A stretch of 64,000 nt of DNA, from contig NZ_VIWX01000003.1 in the NCBI RefSeq assembly GCF_007829955.1, positions 434,001 through 498,000 of the forward strand, given 5' to 3'. This DNA is from Saccharopolyspora dendranthemae (lineage in GTDB: Bacteria; Actinomycetota; Actinomycetes; Mycobacteriales; Pseudonocardiaceae). The notes below the pieces were generated by a model. It searched no databases. It saw nothing but the letters and a program-made list of their open reading frames with translations, and was not told the DNA's origin. The translations under genes and the position numbers were made by a program. Below are positions 7,864 through 15,765 of this stretch, piece by piece (position 1 is the first letter of the stretch; every line of letters begins with the position of its first letter).

Positions 7864-8259
7864 GTGTTTGCGAAACTGACTCGCCGAGTGCTTCTCGCAT
7901 CGGCCATCATCGCCGGAACCGCCATCGTCCCCGGGGTCGCCAGCGCGGCGCCCGCCGAGAGCACGATGCGCCTGACAGTCCAGGGCCAGGACATCACCGC
8001 CACCCAGTTCGGTGAGCTCAAGTGTCACCCGGCCGGGGGCACGCACCAGCACGCCGCGAAGGCCTGCGAGGAGCTGGAGAAGGTCAACGGCGACTTCACC
8101 GCCATGCAGGCGAACGTCTCGAAGGTCTGCACCATGCAGTACCAGCCCGTCACCGCGAAGATCGAGGGCAAGTGGCGCGGCAAGGAGATCAACTACACGC
8201 AGACGTTCTCCAACAGCTGCACGATGCAGGTCAAGACCGGCGTCGTCTTCGAACTCTGA
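7864..8259 (+). CDS. Secreted subtilisin-inhibitor-like (SSI family) protein
   Basis: A 131-residue precursor with a signal peptide (basic MFAKLTRR, hydrophobic core, cleavage near VASA|AP, residue 29). The mature part carries SSI hallmarks: CHPAGGTH...AC (first disulfide), VCTMQYQPV (reactive-site loop), GKWRGK and FSNSC (second disulfide). By alignment with Streptomyces SSI, where P1-P1' is Met-Val in CPMVYDPV, the P1-P1' pair here is Met-Gln. Family members inhibit extracellular subtilisin-like or transglutaminase-activating proteases. GTG start after GGAGAGTTGAGG. Confidence 0.9.
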   Translation: MFAKLTRRVLLASAIIAGTAIVPGVASAAPAESTMRLTVQGQDITATQFGELKCHPAGGTHQHAAKACEELEKVNGDFTAMQANVSKVCTMQYQPVTAKIEGKWRGKEINYTQTFSNSCTMQVKTGVVFEL

Positions 8260-8264
8260 GGTCC

Positions 8265-8300
8265 CTGCTCGGCGGGCTCGCGCGAGAGCCCGCCGAGCAG
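8265..8300. terminator. Bidirectional hairpin between convergent genes
   Basis: CTGCTCGGCGGGCTC (8265-8279) pairs perfectly with GAGCCCGCCGAGCAG (8286-8300) around a 6-nt loop, lying in the 45-nt gap between the SSI gene and the convergent methyltransferase gene. Confidence 0.75.
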
Positions 8301-8304
8301 TGCT

Positions 8305-8958
8305 CTAACGGGTGAAGGTCGCGAGCCAGGAGCGCACGTCCGGGTTCGCCGGGAGCGGCTCCTGCTCGATCCGCTTCGGCTGCAGGCCGCCGGTGGCGAA
8401 GGCATCGATCTCGCTGCGGGTCAGCGGCCACGGCGGGCCGTCCACCTCGTCGCCCTCGGCGCGGATTCCCGAGATCACCAGCAGCTCCCCGCCCGGCGCG
8501 ACCATCGCCGAGACCCGCTCGGTCGCCTCCGCGCGCAACGACAGCGGCATCGACTGCACCGTGATCGACTCCATCACCAGGTCGAAACCGCCGATCCACG
8601 CCGCGGGCGGATCGAGCAGATCAGCCGTCACGTAGTCGACGGTGGAACCGGCGTGGCGCGCGCGAGCGTCGCGGATCGCGGTCTCGGAGATGTCGAACGC
8701 CGTGGTCCGGAATCCCAGGGAAGCGAGGTACTCGGCGTCCCGCCCGTACCCGCACCCGACCACCAGCGCGGAGCGCCCGGAGCCGTCCACATCTCGTCCC
8801 CACCCGGGCAGCAGTCCGTGCGGCGCCTCCAGATCCCAAGGCACCACGGCACTTCCGCCGGAAGCGGCCGCGTAGAGCGGCTCGAACCAGCCCGTGGGCT
8901 CGCCTCGGGACAGCGCCTCCCCGGCGAACCTGCTGGCGTCGGCGTCCTTCGGATCCAT
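8305..8958 (-). CDS. Class I SAM-dependent methyltransferase
   Basis: A 217-residue Rossmann-fold methyltransferase: motif I VVGCGYGRDAEYL, acidic strand-2 end AFDISETAI, and FDLVMESITVQ for motif IV. The opening segment (EPTGWFEPLYA) resembles thiopurine-methyltransferase-like proteins. I chose ATG 8958 (MDPKDADAS), which follows GTGGGGGAACG, over the in-frame ATG 8982. It is divergent from the MBL hydrolase gene. The substrate is unknown. Confidence 0.85.
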   Translation of the reverse strand: MDPKDADASRFAGEALSRGEPTGWFEPLYAAASGGSAVVPWDLEAPHGLLPGWGRDVDGSGRSALVVGCGYGRDAEYLASLGFRTTAFDISETAIRDARARHAGSTVDYVTADLLDPPAAWIGGFDLVMESITVQSMPLSLRAEATERVSAMVAPGGELLVISGIRAEGDEVDGPPWPLTRSEIDAFATGGLQPKRIEQEPLPANPDVRSWLATFTR

Positions 8959-9038
8959 CGTTCCCCCACTTTCCGCGAACATCAGAACCGCAACATCGTC
9001 CCAGACACGTCCACCGAAATACGGGCATCCTGGAGGGC

Positions 9039-9782
9039 ATGCGAACCGTCACCGTGCTCGGCAGCTGCGCGGCCTTCCCGGAGCCGGGCAGGGCCTGCAG
9101 CGGGTTCGCGTTGGACTGGAACGGCTTTCGGGTGGTCCTCGACCTGGGCTACGCAACGCTGCCGAGGCTCCTCGATCACTGGCCGGACGGCCGCGTCGAC
9201 GCCGTGGTGATCACCCACGAGCACCCGGATCACTGCATCGACCTGCACGGGCTGTTCCGGGCGAGGTTCTACGGCGGCGGAGCGAAGCTGCCGTTGTACT
9301 GCCCGCCCGGAGTGCTCGACCGGCTCGCGGGGCTGGAACCCGACGTCGACCTGCGAGCGGTCTTCGACGAGCAGCCGCTTCCCGGGGCCTACCGGGTCGG
9401 GCCGTTCGAACTGACCGGTCTCGACCTGCCGCACTTCGTGCCCAACGCGGGAATCCGGTTGCAGGACGGCGACTTCGCGGTGGCCTACACCGGTGACACC
9501 GGGCCGGACCCGAGCCTCGCCGAACTGGGCCGAGACGCCGACCTGTTCATCGTCGAGGCCACCGAACGTCCAGGTGAGACAGATCTTCCGCAACGCAACC
9601 TGCTGACCGCGGCAGAAGCCGGGAGGTGGGCCGAGCTCGCGCACGCGAAAAGGCTGATGCTCACCCACTTCTGGCCGGGCAACGACCGCGGGACAGCCGT
9701 GGCCGCAGCACGATCGCAGTTCGGCGGAGAAGTGCTCGCGGCAGAGGAAGGCCTCGCGGTCCCGATCGGTGTCGATCAGTAG
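9039..9782 (+). CDS. MBL-fold metallohydrolase (RNase Z/phosphodiesterase-like)
   Basis: A 247-residue metallo-beta-lactamase fold. The metal site is THEHPDHC (HxHxDH, about residues 59-66), a distal His in LPHFVPN, Asp in YTGDTG and the last His in LTHFWPG. The opening VTVLGSCAAFPEPGRACSG is typical of actinobacterial RNase Z-like or cyclic-nucleotide phosphodiesterase-like members. Without the RNase Z exosite arm a tRNA-processing role is doubtful. It starts 80 nt from the divergent methyltransferase gene. Confidence 0.85.
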   Translation: MRTVTVLGSCAAFPEPGRACSGFALDWNGFRVVLDLGYATLPRLLDHWPDGRVDAVVITHEHPDHCIDLHGLFRARFYGGGAKLPLYCPPGVLDRLAGLEPDVDLRAVFDEQPLPGAYRVGPFELTGLDLPHFVPNAGIRLQDGDFAVAYTGDTGPDPSLAELGRDADLFIVEATERPGETDLPQRNLLTAAEAGRWAELAHAKRLMLTHFWPGNDRGTAVAAARSQFGGEVLAAEEGLAVPIGVDQ

Positions 9783-10000
9783 GCGCGGCCGGAACCCGCC
9801 CGGCGTGCGCGACGGTCAGCTCCGGGAGGGCATCAGGTGGCGACTGAGCGGTCGTGCTGTCTGACGAGCGCTGGTCTGTCCGAGTGACGCCGAACCCAAG
9901 GTTCCCACAAAGATCGACACGTCGTGTGATCCTTTGACACCTCGAACTCCAACACGAGTTGAGTCACGTGTTGCCCGACGACATCCTTTGTGGAGTGATG

Positions 10001-10381
10001 ATGCGTTCCAGTCTTGCTGCCCTGCTCGCCGCCGGTGCCCTACTCGCGCTTTCCGGCTCGGCACAAGCAGGCGAGACGGCCGAAGGCGTCCAGCCGAAGC
10101 GAAACAATCCCATCTGCGCGAACGATCAGTACGGGACCGCTGCCATTCGCGCTGAGCCGACGACGGGGAGCGCCGCGCTCGGCGCTGTGAACCTCGATTG
10201 CAAGCTCGCTTCCAACCCCGAGGTCACGATCTACGCGACGAACGAGGTCGTTGTCGGCGGGACGTACGACTGCGGCGACGGCGTCGTCGGCTCTCGCTGG
10301 GTGCACGTGTACGACAGCGCCGATCACCCCACCGCGTTCGCGTGGGTTGCGCGGGAGTGCAGTCACAACCTCCGGCCCTGA
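10001..10381 (+). CDS. Small secreted Cys-rich protein, possibly SH3-like
   Basis: A 126-residue precursor with a signal peptide (MRSSLAALLAAGALLALSGSAQAGE, here cited as MRSSLAALLAAG...AQA|GE). The mature part has four cysteines (PICAND, LDCKL, YDCGD, ECSH), enough for two disulfides, and a small all-beta pattern like bacterial SH3 domains that bind cell wall. I chose ATG 10001 of a tandem ATGATG, 5 nt after GGAG. No enzyme motif is seen. Confidence 0.65.
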   Translation: MRSSLAALLAAGALLALSGSAQAGETAEGVQPKRNNPICANDQYGTAAIRAEPTTGSAALGAVNLDCKLASNPEVTIYATNEVVVGGTYDCGDGVVGSRWVHVYDSADHPTAFAWVARECSHNLRP

Positions 10382-10390
10382 TCTGACGCG

Positions 10391-10428
10391 ACGAGTGGTG
10401 GCTCGGCGCAATGCGGGCCACTACTCGT
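10391..10428. terminator. Hairpin between convergent genes
   Basis: ACGAGTGGTGGC (10391-10402) pairs with GCCACTACTCGT (10417-10428) with one G-T pair and a 14-nt loop, between the secreted-protein gene and the convergent OsmC gene. Confidence 0.6.
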
Positions 10429-10480
10429 TCGCCGGCGGCGTGCTCGCATTTCCCGAGGCGTTCCTCGGAACCTGGTGTGG

Positions 10481-10954
10481 TCAGAGCACCTGGGCGTGAG
10501 GCTCGTGGTGGATGGGGAAGTTCACCGATCGGGCGATGAAGCAGACCTCGTGGATCTTCCCGTGCAGCGCGTTCGCCGTCTCGATCATCGAGGTGTCGGT
10601 GACGGTCACCTGGGGGCGGAGCGTGACCTCGGTGAGCTGGCCACCGCCTCCGCGCTCGTCCATGGTCATCACGCCGTGGGCGTCGTCGGAGTAGTCGACG
10701 ACGATGACCCCGGCGTTCGCGGACAGGTGCAGGAACCAGAGCATGTGGCACTGGGCGACCGTCGCGACCAGCAGCTCCTCCGGGTTCCAGCGGGCCGGGT
10801 CGCCCCGGAACGCGGGGTCGGCGGAGGCGGCGATCGGTTGCTTCCCGCCGGCCAGGATCTCGTGCGCTCGGCTGAAGGTCCGGTAGGTGTCGGTCCCGGT
10901 CCCGAGGTTGCCGGTCCAGTCGATCGAAACGTCGTACCCGTGCGATTCCGCCAT
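10481..10954 (-). CDS. OsmC-family peroxiredoxin-like protein
   Basis: A 157-residue OsmC/Ohr-fold protein. Both conserved cysteines are present: VAQCHMLWFLH (about residue 77) and HEVCFIARS (about 138). In OsmC/Ohr the pair reduces organic hydroperoxides using thiols, dihydrolipoamide or mycothiol-linked systems. It lies on the minus strand, divergent from the GtrA gene. The split between OsmC and Ohr subtypes cannot be made with certainty here. Confidence 0.88.
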   Translation of the reverse strand: MAESHGYDVSIDWTGNLGTGTDTYRTFSRAHEILAGGKQPIAASADPAFRGDPARWNPEELLVATVAQCHMLWFLHLSANAGVIVVDYSDDAHGVMTMDERGGGGQLTEVTLRPQVTVTDTSMIETANALHGKIHEVCFIARSVNFPIHHEPHAQVL

Positions 10955-11052
10955 GCGGCGAGTCTAGGCAGCGGTCCGGGCGGAAGGCGCTGATGCGAGC
11001 TGCGACGGCGCTGCTACGGTCGCTCCGTTCGAGCTGTGACCTGGGGGGACGA

Positions 11053-11475
11053 GTGGTTTCCAACGCAGCGGACGCGCCTCGGGAGACGAACCGCGCGGGG
11101 TTCTTCTCGCAGGCCTTCCGGTTCGGGATCGTCGGCCTCGGCGGGGCGGTCGTCGACTTCAGCAGTCTTCAGCTGATCCTCGTGCTCGGCGTCGTGCCGG
11201 AGCTGGCGCGCGTGCTGAGCTTCAGCATCGGCAGCACCGCCGTCTACCTGGTGAACCGCCGCTGGACCTTCACCTCGCGCCGCAACTCGCGCGAGGTGAT
11301 CACCCTGGCGATCGTGCTGGCGGTGACGTTCGCGCTGGTCGGCGTGGTCAACGCGCTGTCGCTGCAGCTGCTCCCGGAACCCGTCTGGCGGATCACCCTG
11401 GCCTGGGCGATTTCTCAAGCCGTGGGGACGGCGTTCAACTTCCTGGCCCAGCGAACTTTCGTCTTCCGCGGATGA
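11053..11475 (+). CDS. GtrA-family membrane protein
   Basis: A 140-residue protein with four predicted membrane helices and family landmarks FRFGIVGLGGAVVDF, LVNRRWTF and FLAQRTFVF. GtrA/DPMS-like proteins are thought to help flip lipid-linked sugars for cell-wall or glycan synthesis. I chose GTG 11053, which follows GGGGGGACGA, over an upstream in-frame ATG at 10993. A truncated GNAT frame begins at its stop codon. Confidence 0.85.
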   Translation: MVSNAADAPRETNRAGFFSQAFRFGIVGLGGAVVDFSSLQLILVLGVVPELARVLSFSIGSTAVYLVNRRWTFTSRRNSREVITLAIVLAVTFALVGVVNALSLQLLPEPVWRITLAWAISQAVGTAFNFLAQRTFVFRG

Positions 11476-11728
11476 GCTGAGCGCTCTCCACCTCGGCGCG
11501 GAGGAGGCGGTCTCCGCCGCCTTCGACGACAACGTCGCGTCCCACGCGGTGTCCACCAAGCTCGGCTACCAACCCGACGGCTACCAGCGCCGGGCCGTCA
11601 GAGGCCGGCTGACCATCGAGCGGCGGCTGCGCCTGGATCGCGCGCAGTGGGAGCGCCACCGCACCGTCCAGGTCGAGGTCGAAGGCCTCGCCCCCTGCCT
11701 ACCGCTGATGGGGCTCGGCTCCGGGTGA
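11474..11728 (+). pseudogene. Truncated GNAT acetyltransferase (C-terminal 84 residues)
   Basis: Reading from GAG 11474 to TGA 11726-11728 gives 84 residues with LGAEEAVSAAFDDNVASHAVS, VSTKLGYQPDG, RRLRLDRAQWERH and a GLAPCLPLMGL end, the C-terminal half of a GNAT acetyltransferase (motifs A/B onward). No start codon or N-terminal half is present: the frame abuts the gtrA stop. It looks like a gene whose 5' half was removed when the gtrA segment was joined. Confidence 0.7.
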
Positions 11729-11750
11729 CCCGCGAGAAATGCCGAAAAAG

Positions 11751-11791
11751 AAAGACCCAGGTGAGGCGGAATGCCTCTGACCTGGGTCTTT
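11751..11791 (-). terminator. Intrinsic terminator of tRNA-Gly
   Basis: AAAGACCCAGGTGAGGC (11751-11767) pairs with GCCTC...ACCTGGGTCTTT (11773-11791), with one internal bulge. On the minus strand the stem is followed by TTTCTTTTTC, a good U-run, so it terminates the tRNA transcript. Confidence 0.8.
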
Positions 11792-11800
11792 GCTCTGAAG

Positions 11801-11871
11801 AGCGGATGACGGGAATCGAACCCGCGTTCTCAGCTTGGGAAGCTGATGTTCTACCATTGAACTACATCCGC
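11801..11871 (-). tRNA. tRNA-Gly (anticodon CCC)
   Basis: The minus strand folds as a 71-nt tRNA: acceptor GCGGATG/CATCCGC, D-arm TTCAATGGTAGAA, anticodon stem TCAGC/GCTGA with loop TTCCCAA giving anticodon CCC, and T-arm GCGGGTTCGATTCCCGT. The discriminator base is U, as in bacterial tRNA-Gly. CCA is not encoded. I recall a tRNA-Gly near dcd in Mycobacterium as well. Confidence 0.95.
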
Positions 11872-11974
11872 ATCGCCGCAACGACTGTCGTTGAAAGCCG
11901 ACTGCCGTTCGACGCTGCGTAGATTAGCACGGTGGGCGATCAAGATCGACTCAGGCTCCCGATACCCTTGTGGT

Positions 11975-12556
11975 GTGCTGCTGAGTGATCGGGACCTGCG
12001 TAAAGAGCTGGACGAGGGACGTCTCGAACTGGATCCGTTCGACTCGTCGATGATCCAGCCGTCGAGCATCGACGTGCGGCTGGACCGCTACTTCCGGGTC
12101 TTCGACAACACCCGGTACACCCACATCGACCCGTCGAAGCAGCAGGACGAGCTGACGTCGCTCGTCGAGGCCGCTGAGGACGAGCCGTTCGTGCTGCACC
12201 CGGGCGAGTTCGTGCTCGGCTCGACCTACGAGTCGGTGAAGCTGCCCGACGATCTGGCGAGCCGGTTGGAGGGCAAGTCGTCGCTGGGCCGGTTGGGTCT
12301 GCTGACGCACTCCACCGCCGGGTTCATCGACCCGGGCTTCAACGGGCACATCACGCTGGAGCTGTCCAACGTCGCGAACCTGCCGATCACCCTCTGGCCG
12401 GGCATGAAGATCGGGCAGCTGTGCCTGCTGCGCCTGTCGAGCCCCGCGGACTTCCCGTACGGCTCGAAGCAGGCGGGTTCGCGCTACCAGGGGCAGCGCG
12501 GCCCGACGCCGTCTCGCGCGCACCTCAACTTCCAGGTCACCGACACCCGCCGCTGA
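11975..12556 (+). CDS. dcd: dCTP deaminase
   Basis: Converts dCTP to dUTP, or directly to dUMP in the bifunctional actinobacterial form, supplying dTMP synthesis. The 193-residue product begins [12 protein letters not shown] at GTG 11975; upstream in-frame codons lack family similarity. Conserved features: SSIDVRLD, the active-site stretch [17 protein letters not shown], and the C-terminal [12 protein letters not shown]. The length and the HSTAG motif fit the trimeric dCTP deaminase family. Confidence 0.95.
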   Translation: MLLSDRDLRKELDEGRLELDPFDSSMIQPSSIDVRLDRYFRVFDNTRYTHIDPSKQQDELTSLVEAAEDEPFVLHPGEFVLGSTYESVKLPDDLASRLEGKSSLGRLGLLTHSTAGFIDPGFNGHITLELSNVANLPITLWPGMKIGQLCLLRLSSPADFPYGSKQAGSRYQGQRGPTPSRAHLNFQVTDTRR

Positions 12557-12908
12557 GCCGTGGGCGCCGGCACCCGCCGCTGAGCCGTGGCCCGGTTGGG
12601 TGGTTCTGTCGCCCGCTCCCAGTTTTAGTCCAAACCGAGCCATGATCATGTCCGAAATGTCTGCTCAGTTATGACTAAAACTGGGAGAGGGTGCGGTGCG
12701 GGGTCGGGCGGTGACTGGGTGCGTTCCCAGGGAATGTGACGTTTTGCCAGGTAAGGGTTGTTGCCTGGGGGTTTGAGCCGGGGTGAAACAAATCACCCTG
12801 AATCGAGCAAGGCAAGTACGGGGTTCAGAACTTACGATCCCCTGCGCCCGGCGCTCTGGAACGATCCCGCAACGGGGCGGATCGGCGTGTGGGCAAGCGG
12901 GAGATTCG
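12557..12908. other. Non-coding gap with a tandem duplication and repeat copy A
   Basis: A 352-nt gap between dcd and the sugar transporter. It holds a short direct duplication right at the dcd end (CACCCGCCGCTGAGCCGTGG, about 12546-12565, repeated at about 12572-12591), family-2 palindrome A (12616-12687), and the transporter leader with GGGAGA (12899-12904). No further gene is supported. Confidence 0.6.
12616..12687. repeat. Family-2 palindromic repeat, copy A
   Basis: A 72-nt element with inverted ends CTCCCAGTTTTAGTC (12616-12630) and its exact complement (12673-12687). The interior CAAACCGAGCCATGATCATG...CGAAATGTC is shared with copies B and C. This is the one copy not placed between convergent genes: it lies between dcd and a co-directional transporter gene. 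Confidence 0.9.
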
Positions 12909-14318
12909 ATGTCCGCATTGCAGTCGCGTGCCCAGAGCGGAGGCGCCAAGCACCTCGGGCACGTGGTGATGATCGCCGGGGCTGCGGCTCTCGGCGGCTT
13001 CTTGTTCGGCTACGACACCTCGGTGATCAACGGTGGTGTCGACGCGATCCAGGAGCACTTCGGCGTCGGTTCGGCGCTGACCGGACTGACCGTGTCCTCG
13101 GCGCTGCTGGGTTCGGCCGTCGGTGCCGGCATCGCCGGTGGCCTGGCCGACCGGATCGGCCGGATCCGGGTCATGCAGCTGGCCGCGGTGCTGTTCATCA
13201 TCAGCGCCATCGGGTCGGCCGTTCCCTTCGCGATCTGGGACCTGGCGATCTGGCGCGTGGTCGGCGGTATCGCCATCGGCATCGCCTCGGTGATCGCCCC
13301 TGCCTACATCGCCGAAGTGGCTCCGGCCGAGTACCGGGGCAGGCTCGCCTCGTTGCAGCAGTTGGCGATCGTGCTGGGCATCGCCCTTTCTCAGCTGGTC
13401 AACTACGCCCTCGCGGCGTTCGCGGGCGGCAGCGCGTCCGGGATGCTCGGGCCGATCCAGGCCTGGCAGTGGATGCTGGGCGTGGCCGCGGTCCCGGCCG
13501 TGGTCTACCTCGTGGTCGCTTCGGCGATCCCGGAGTCGCCGCGTTACCTGGTGGCCGCGGGCAAGATCGACCAGGCGCGGGACGTGCTGGCCAAGATCGA
13601 GTCGGGTGACGCCGACGCCAAGATCGCCGAGATCCAGGAAGCCCTGGGCGGCGAGCGCAAGCCCCGGCTCAGCGACCTGCGCGGCAAGGTCGGCCTGCTG
13701 CCGATCGTGTGGGTCGGCATGGCCATCGCCGCGCTGCAGCAGTTCGTCGGCATCAACGTGATCTTCTACTACTCGTCGTCGCTGTGGCACTCCGTCGGCA
13801 TCGACGAGGAGAGCTCGCTTCTGCTGAGCCTGTTCACCTCGATCGTGAACATCATCGGCACGCTCGTGGCCATCGCGCTGGTCGACAAGATCGGCCGCAA
13901 GCCGCTGCTGGTGATCGGCTCGGTCGGCATGACCGTGTCGCTGGCGGTGACCGGCTGGGCGTTCAGCTTCGCGCAGGTCGTCGGCGAGGACGCGGTGCTG
14001 CCGCCCCAGTGGGGCGTCGTCGCGCTGATCTCGGCGAGCGCGTTCGTGCTGTTCTTCGCCGCCTCCTGGGGCGTCGTGATGTGGGTGCTGCTGGGCGAGA
14101 TGTTCCCGGCTCGCATCCGCGCCGCCGCGCTGGCCCTGGGCACGGCGACGAACTGGATCGCGAACTGGCTGGTGACGGTGAGCTTCCCGAGCATGCGGGA
14201 CTGGAACCTGCCGGTCACGTACTTCATCTACGCGGCGTTCGCGGCGCTGTCGGTGGTGTTCGTGGTCAAGTACCTGAAGGAGACCAACGGCCGCTCCCTG
14301 GAGGAGATGGGCAGCTGA
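12909..14318 (+). CDS. MFS sugar porter
   Basis: A 469-residue major-facilitator protein of the sugar-porter subfamily with 12 predicted helices. Signatures: GFLFGYDTSVINGG in helix 1, ADRIGR and KIGRKP loops, PESPRYL before the central loop and QQFVGINVIFYYSS in helix 7. It probably imports a hexose or pentose with protons, in the XylE/GalP manner. I chose ATG 12909, 4 nt after GGGAGA; an in-frame ATG at 12783 has no family similarity after it. Confidence 0.92.
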   Translation: MSALQSRAQSGGAKHLGHVVMIAGAAALGGFLFGYDTSVINGGVDAIQEHFGVGSALTGLTVSSALLGSAVGAGIAGGLADRIGRIRVMQLAAVLFIISAIGSAVPFAIWDLAIWRVVGGIAIGIASVIAPAYIAEVAPAEYRGRLASLQQLAIVLGIALSQLVNYALAAFAGGSASGMLGPIQAWQWMLGVAAVPAVVYLVVASAIPESPRYLVAAGKIDQARDVLAKIESGDADAKIAEIQEALGGERKPRLSDLRGKVGLLPIVWVGMAIAALQQFVGINVIFYYSSSLWHSVGIDEESSLLLSLFTSIVNIIGTLVAIALVDKIGRKPLLVIGSVGMTVSLAVTGWAFSFAQVVGEDAVLPPQWGVVALISASAFVLFFAASWGVVMWVLLGEMFPARIRAAALALGTATNWIANWLVTVSFPSMRDWNLPVTYFIYAAFAALSVVFVVKYLKETNGRSLEEMGS

Positions 14319-14330
14319 TCCCCTTCCCCG

Positions 14331-14369
14331 GATCGAGGGCGTCCCCGGCGCAGGGGGACGCCCTCGATC
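14331..14369. terminator. Bidirectional hairpin after the sugar porter gene
   Basis: GATCGAGGGCGTCCCC (14331-14346) pairs perfectly with GGGGACGCCCTCGATC (14354-14369), between the transporter gene and a convergent small gene. Confidence 0.75.
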
Positions 14370-14373
14370 GCGT

Positions 14374-14583
14374 CTAGGGGAAGTACAGCGCGAGGTCGAA
14401 GATCCGGCCGAAGCGCTCGTCGGCGCTCTCGGCGGTGTCGAAGACCGCGAACTGGCTGATGCCGTCCTCCAGCCAGTAGAGGACCGCTCTGCCGTCCAGC
14501 TCCATCCCCCAGATCTGGACGTTGCCCGGGTCGGGTGTTCCGTCGATGTTCTTCTCGGCCAAGCCGAAGAGCCTCGGTGTCAT
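14374..14583 (-). CDS. Small hypothetical protein next to an HTH regulator
   Basis: A 69-residue soluble protein (73 if it starts at ATG 14595), starting MTPRLFGLAEKN, with a Trp/Asp-rich core (IWGMELDGRAVLYW) and no known domain. It is divergent from the HTH/DUF5753 regulator gene and its start lies at the edge of that gene's operator region (14601-14651), so the two are probably co-regulated. Function unknown. Confidence 0.55.
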   Translation of the reverse strand: MTPRLFGLAEKNIDGTPDPGNVQIWGMELDGRAVLYWLEDGISQFAVFDTAESADERFGRIFDLALYFP

Positions 14584-14600
14584 GGCGTGGAGCATCCGGG

Positions 14601-14651
14601 CGGGATCACCCCACCGGGATCACCGCAATCGGGAATCCCGATCCCGGGATC
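14601..14651. promoter_or_regulatory. Operator-like repeats before the HTH/DUF397 module
   Basis: Two direct repeats CGGGATCACC (14601-14610 and 14615-14624), then palindromes CGGGAATCCCG (14630-14640) and GATCCCGGGATC (14640-14651), end 11 nt before the regulator start. The density of GGGATC-type words suggests autoregulation by the adjacent HTH protein. Confidence 0.5.
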
Positions 14652-14662
14652 CCGCTGCGATC

Positions 14663-15499
14663 ATGGAAATCGTGCGCACCAGCCCCACGTTCCGGCGACG
14701 TCGGCTCGCGCGGCGGATCCGGCGGTTGCGCGAGAGCGCGGGGATCACGCAGGAGCATGCCGCCGCCTCGCTCGACATGTCGACAAGTGCTCTCAGCCGC
14801 AAGGAGACCGGCGAGGTCGGCACGTCCGTGCACGAGGTGCGCTCGATGATGGACCTCTACGACGTCTACGACCCGGGCCTGGTCGATCTGGCCAGGTCAG
14901 CGAAGGCGAAGCCGTGGTGGCACGCGTACGGCATTACCAGTCGCGGGTATTACGACTTGGAAGAAGAGGCTGTTTCGGTCCGCGATTGGCAGCCGTCGTT
15001 CGTGCCGGGATTGCTCCAGACCGAGGACTACGCGCGCGGAGTGTTCGAGGGCGTGAGCGTGCTGGAAGCCGAGGAGATCGACAGAGCGGTGGCCGCGCGG
15101 ATGCGCCGGCGGCATCGTCTGCACGATTCGGACGCTCCGCTGCACCTCTCGGCGCTGGTCGATGAGTCAGTGCTGCGGCGACCGGTAGGTGGGCCCGCGG
15201 TGATGCGCGGGCAGCTCGTCGCGCTCCTGGGATTCATCGACCTCCCGACCGTGGAGCTGCGTGTCTTGCCCGTGGTGGCAGGTGCTCATCGCGGGTTGGA
15301 GGGCTCGTTCACCTTGCTCAGCTATGCGGACGTGGACGAGGACGACGTCCTCTTCCTGGAGCACGCGGCCGGTTCGCTGCACATCGACAAGCCAGATGCT
15401 GTCTCGACGGCGGCCTCGACCTTCGAGCAGATGCGGGTCAGCGCCTTGAACGACGAGGATTCGGCCGCGCTCATCAGTCGGCTAGTGTCCGACTGCTAA
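14663..15499 (+). CDS. XRE-type HTH regulator with DUF5753
   Basis: A 278-residue protein: Cro/CI helix-turn-helix (about 10-65, ITQEHAAASLDMSTSALSRKE, here in part as AAASLDMSTSALSRKE) followed by a DUF5753 effector domain (about 90-270, QPSFVPGLLQTEDYAR). This architecture, always paired with a small DUF397 protein, is expanded in filamentous actinomycetes and linked to development and antibiotic control (WhiJ-like). ATG 14663 precedes the conserved RRRRLARRIRRLRE. The DUF397 gene follows 21 nt later. Confidence 0.92.
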   Translation: MEIVRTSPTFRRRRLARRIRRLRESAGITQEHAAASLDMSTSALSRKETGEVGTSVHEVRSMMDLYDVYDPGLVDLARSAKAKPWWHAYGITSRGYYDLEEEAVSVRDWQPSFVPGLLQTEDYARGVFEGVSVLEAEEIDRAVAARMRRRHRLHDSDAPLHLSALVDESVLRRPVGGPAVMRGQLVALLGFIDLPTVELRVLPVVAGAHRGLEGSFTLLSYADVDEDDVLFLEHAAGSLHIDKPDAVSTAASTFEQMRVSALNDEDSAALISRLVSDC

Positions 15500-15520
15500 C
15501 ACGAGTGAAGGCGCGGAACC

Positions 15521-15709
15521 ATGGATCTTTCGGATGCCCAGTGGCGCAAGAGCAGTCGTAGCGGCGGCGGTGGCGATGGGAACTGCGTTGAAGTCGCGTT
15601 CGTCAGCGAAGCCGTGGCGGTGCGGGATTCCAAGGACCCGGACGGCCCGGCGCTGGCGTTCCCCGCTGATTCCTGGCGGCGGTTCCTGAGCTCCCTCACC
15701 GGCCGCTGA
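15521..15709 (+). CDS. DUF397 protein
   Basis: A 62-residue DUF397 protein: WRKSSRSGGGGDGNCVEVA, then VAVRDSKDPDGPAL and a C-terminal SWRRFL. These proteins are encoded right after an HTH/DUF5753 regulator and are thought to bind and modulate it; a toxin-antitoxin-like role has been proposed for the pair. Here the genes are 21 nt apart in the same direction. A perfect 48-nt palindrome overlaps its stop. Confidence 0.93.
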   Translation: MDLSDAQWRKSSRSGGGGDGNCVEVAFVSEAVAVRDSKDPDGPALAFPADSWRRFLSSLTGR

Positions 15710-15756
15710 ACGCGAAGAAGGGCACCTCCCGCGCGGGAGGTGCCCTTCTTCGCGTT
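15709..15756. terminator. Perfect palindrome between DUF397 and etfD
   Basis: A 24-bp arm beginning AACGCGAAGAAGGGCACC (15709 on) is followed at once by its exact complement, ending at 15756. It serves the convergent DUF397 and etfD genes and should terminate in both directions. Confidence 0.85.
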
Positions 15757-15765
15757 TCAGACCGA

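Noticed and set aside
12616-12687. Open frames opening MIMARFGLKLG at several loci
   Set aside because: The shared start comes from the family-2 repeat, not from a common protein.
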